Origin: Euprymna scolopes
Lineage: Eukaryota > Mollusca > Cephalopoda > Sepiida > Sepiolidae
DNA: 25,816 nt
Assembly (NCBI GenBank): GCA_024364805.1
Contig: CM044508.1
Span: forward strand, 8,217,352 to 8,243,167
Direction of reading: 5' to 3'
The notes below the pieces were generated by a model, which was not told the origin of the DNA, did not search any database, and saw only the letters and a list, made by a program, of their open reading frames with translations. Both the position numbers and the translations under genes were made by a program. Position 1 is the stretch's first letter. Every line of letters starts with the position of its first letter. Below are positions 25,786 to 25,816 of this stretch, piece by piece.

Positions 25786-25816
<31 letters not shown>
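25786..25816. repeat. (TA)n microsatellite at window edge
   Basis: TA repeat running off the right end of the window. Confidence 0.9.

Overview
The window is AT-rich, repeat-dense eukaryotic DNA, most likely from a cephalopod mollusc (octopus-like). That guess rests on tRNA-Arg-headed SINEs resembling, from memory, the OR-type SINEs of octopus, on PIF1-type Helitrons, a Penelope-like element, Tc1/mariner, pogo-like and hAT-like pieces, and very long (TA)n and (CA)n tracts. No database was searched. No bacterial-style operon exists here. Almost everything is a layered deposit of mobile elements, and most of the open frames are microsatellite translations or pieces of decayed transposons.

Layout. 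1-742: 3' part of an internally deleted Tc1-like transposon with IR/DR ends. 808-1445: two SINEs head to head. 1558-1737: the only candidate host coding sequence, a possible 3'-terminal exon whose peptide ends in a class I PDZ ligand. 1.75-5.6 kb: a SINE fragment, microsatellites, a diverged dispersed repeat pair, a TG-rich tract and a Helitron 3' end at 4696. 5621-6184: a deleted mariner with both inverted ends. 6.36-6.63 kb: a small palindromic element and a (TA)n cruciform. 8029-10150: a minisatellite with higher-order order (A A A B A B, twice). 10237-13497: a Helitron with a recognisable PIF1 helicase but no HUH/Rep nuclease, ending in a hairpin plus CTAG. 13705-14025: a fold-back. 14400 to about 14978, minus strand: a probable short Helitron carrying a tRNA-Cys-like gene without a T-arm. 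16.06-17.11 kb, minus strand: a Penelope-like fossil. 17.42-18.37 kb: two SINEs, one split by a 70-bp MADE1-like mariner MITE. 18.98-20.35 kb: three successive fold-backs, two with exact 8-bp target duplications. 20.86 kb: a (CAG)7(CAA)9 tract. 21.39-21.7 kb: a tandem duplication. 22.43-25.64 kb: a second, older Helitron of another lineage, split by a pogo-like MITE and a 434-bp hAT-like element.

Working together: nesting gives a relative history (the Helitron at 22.4-25.6 kb is older than its two insertions; the SINE at 17.4 kb is older than its mariner MITE). The recurring theme is long intramolecular hairpins. At least seven fold-backs lie in 26 kb and would form double-stranded RNA if transcribed, which matters in cephalopods because of their heavy A-to-I editing. 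The strongest oddities are the T-armless tRNA-like gene, the higher-order minisatellite, the Rep-less Helitron and the palindromic MITEs with clean target duplications.
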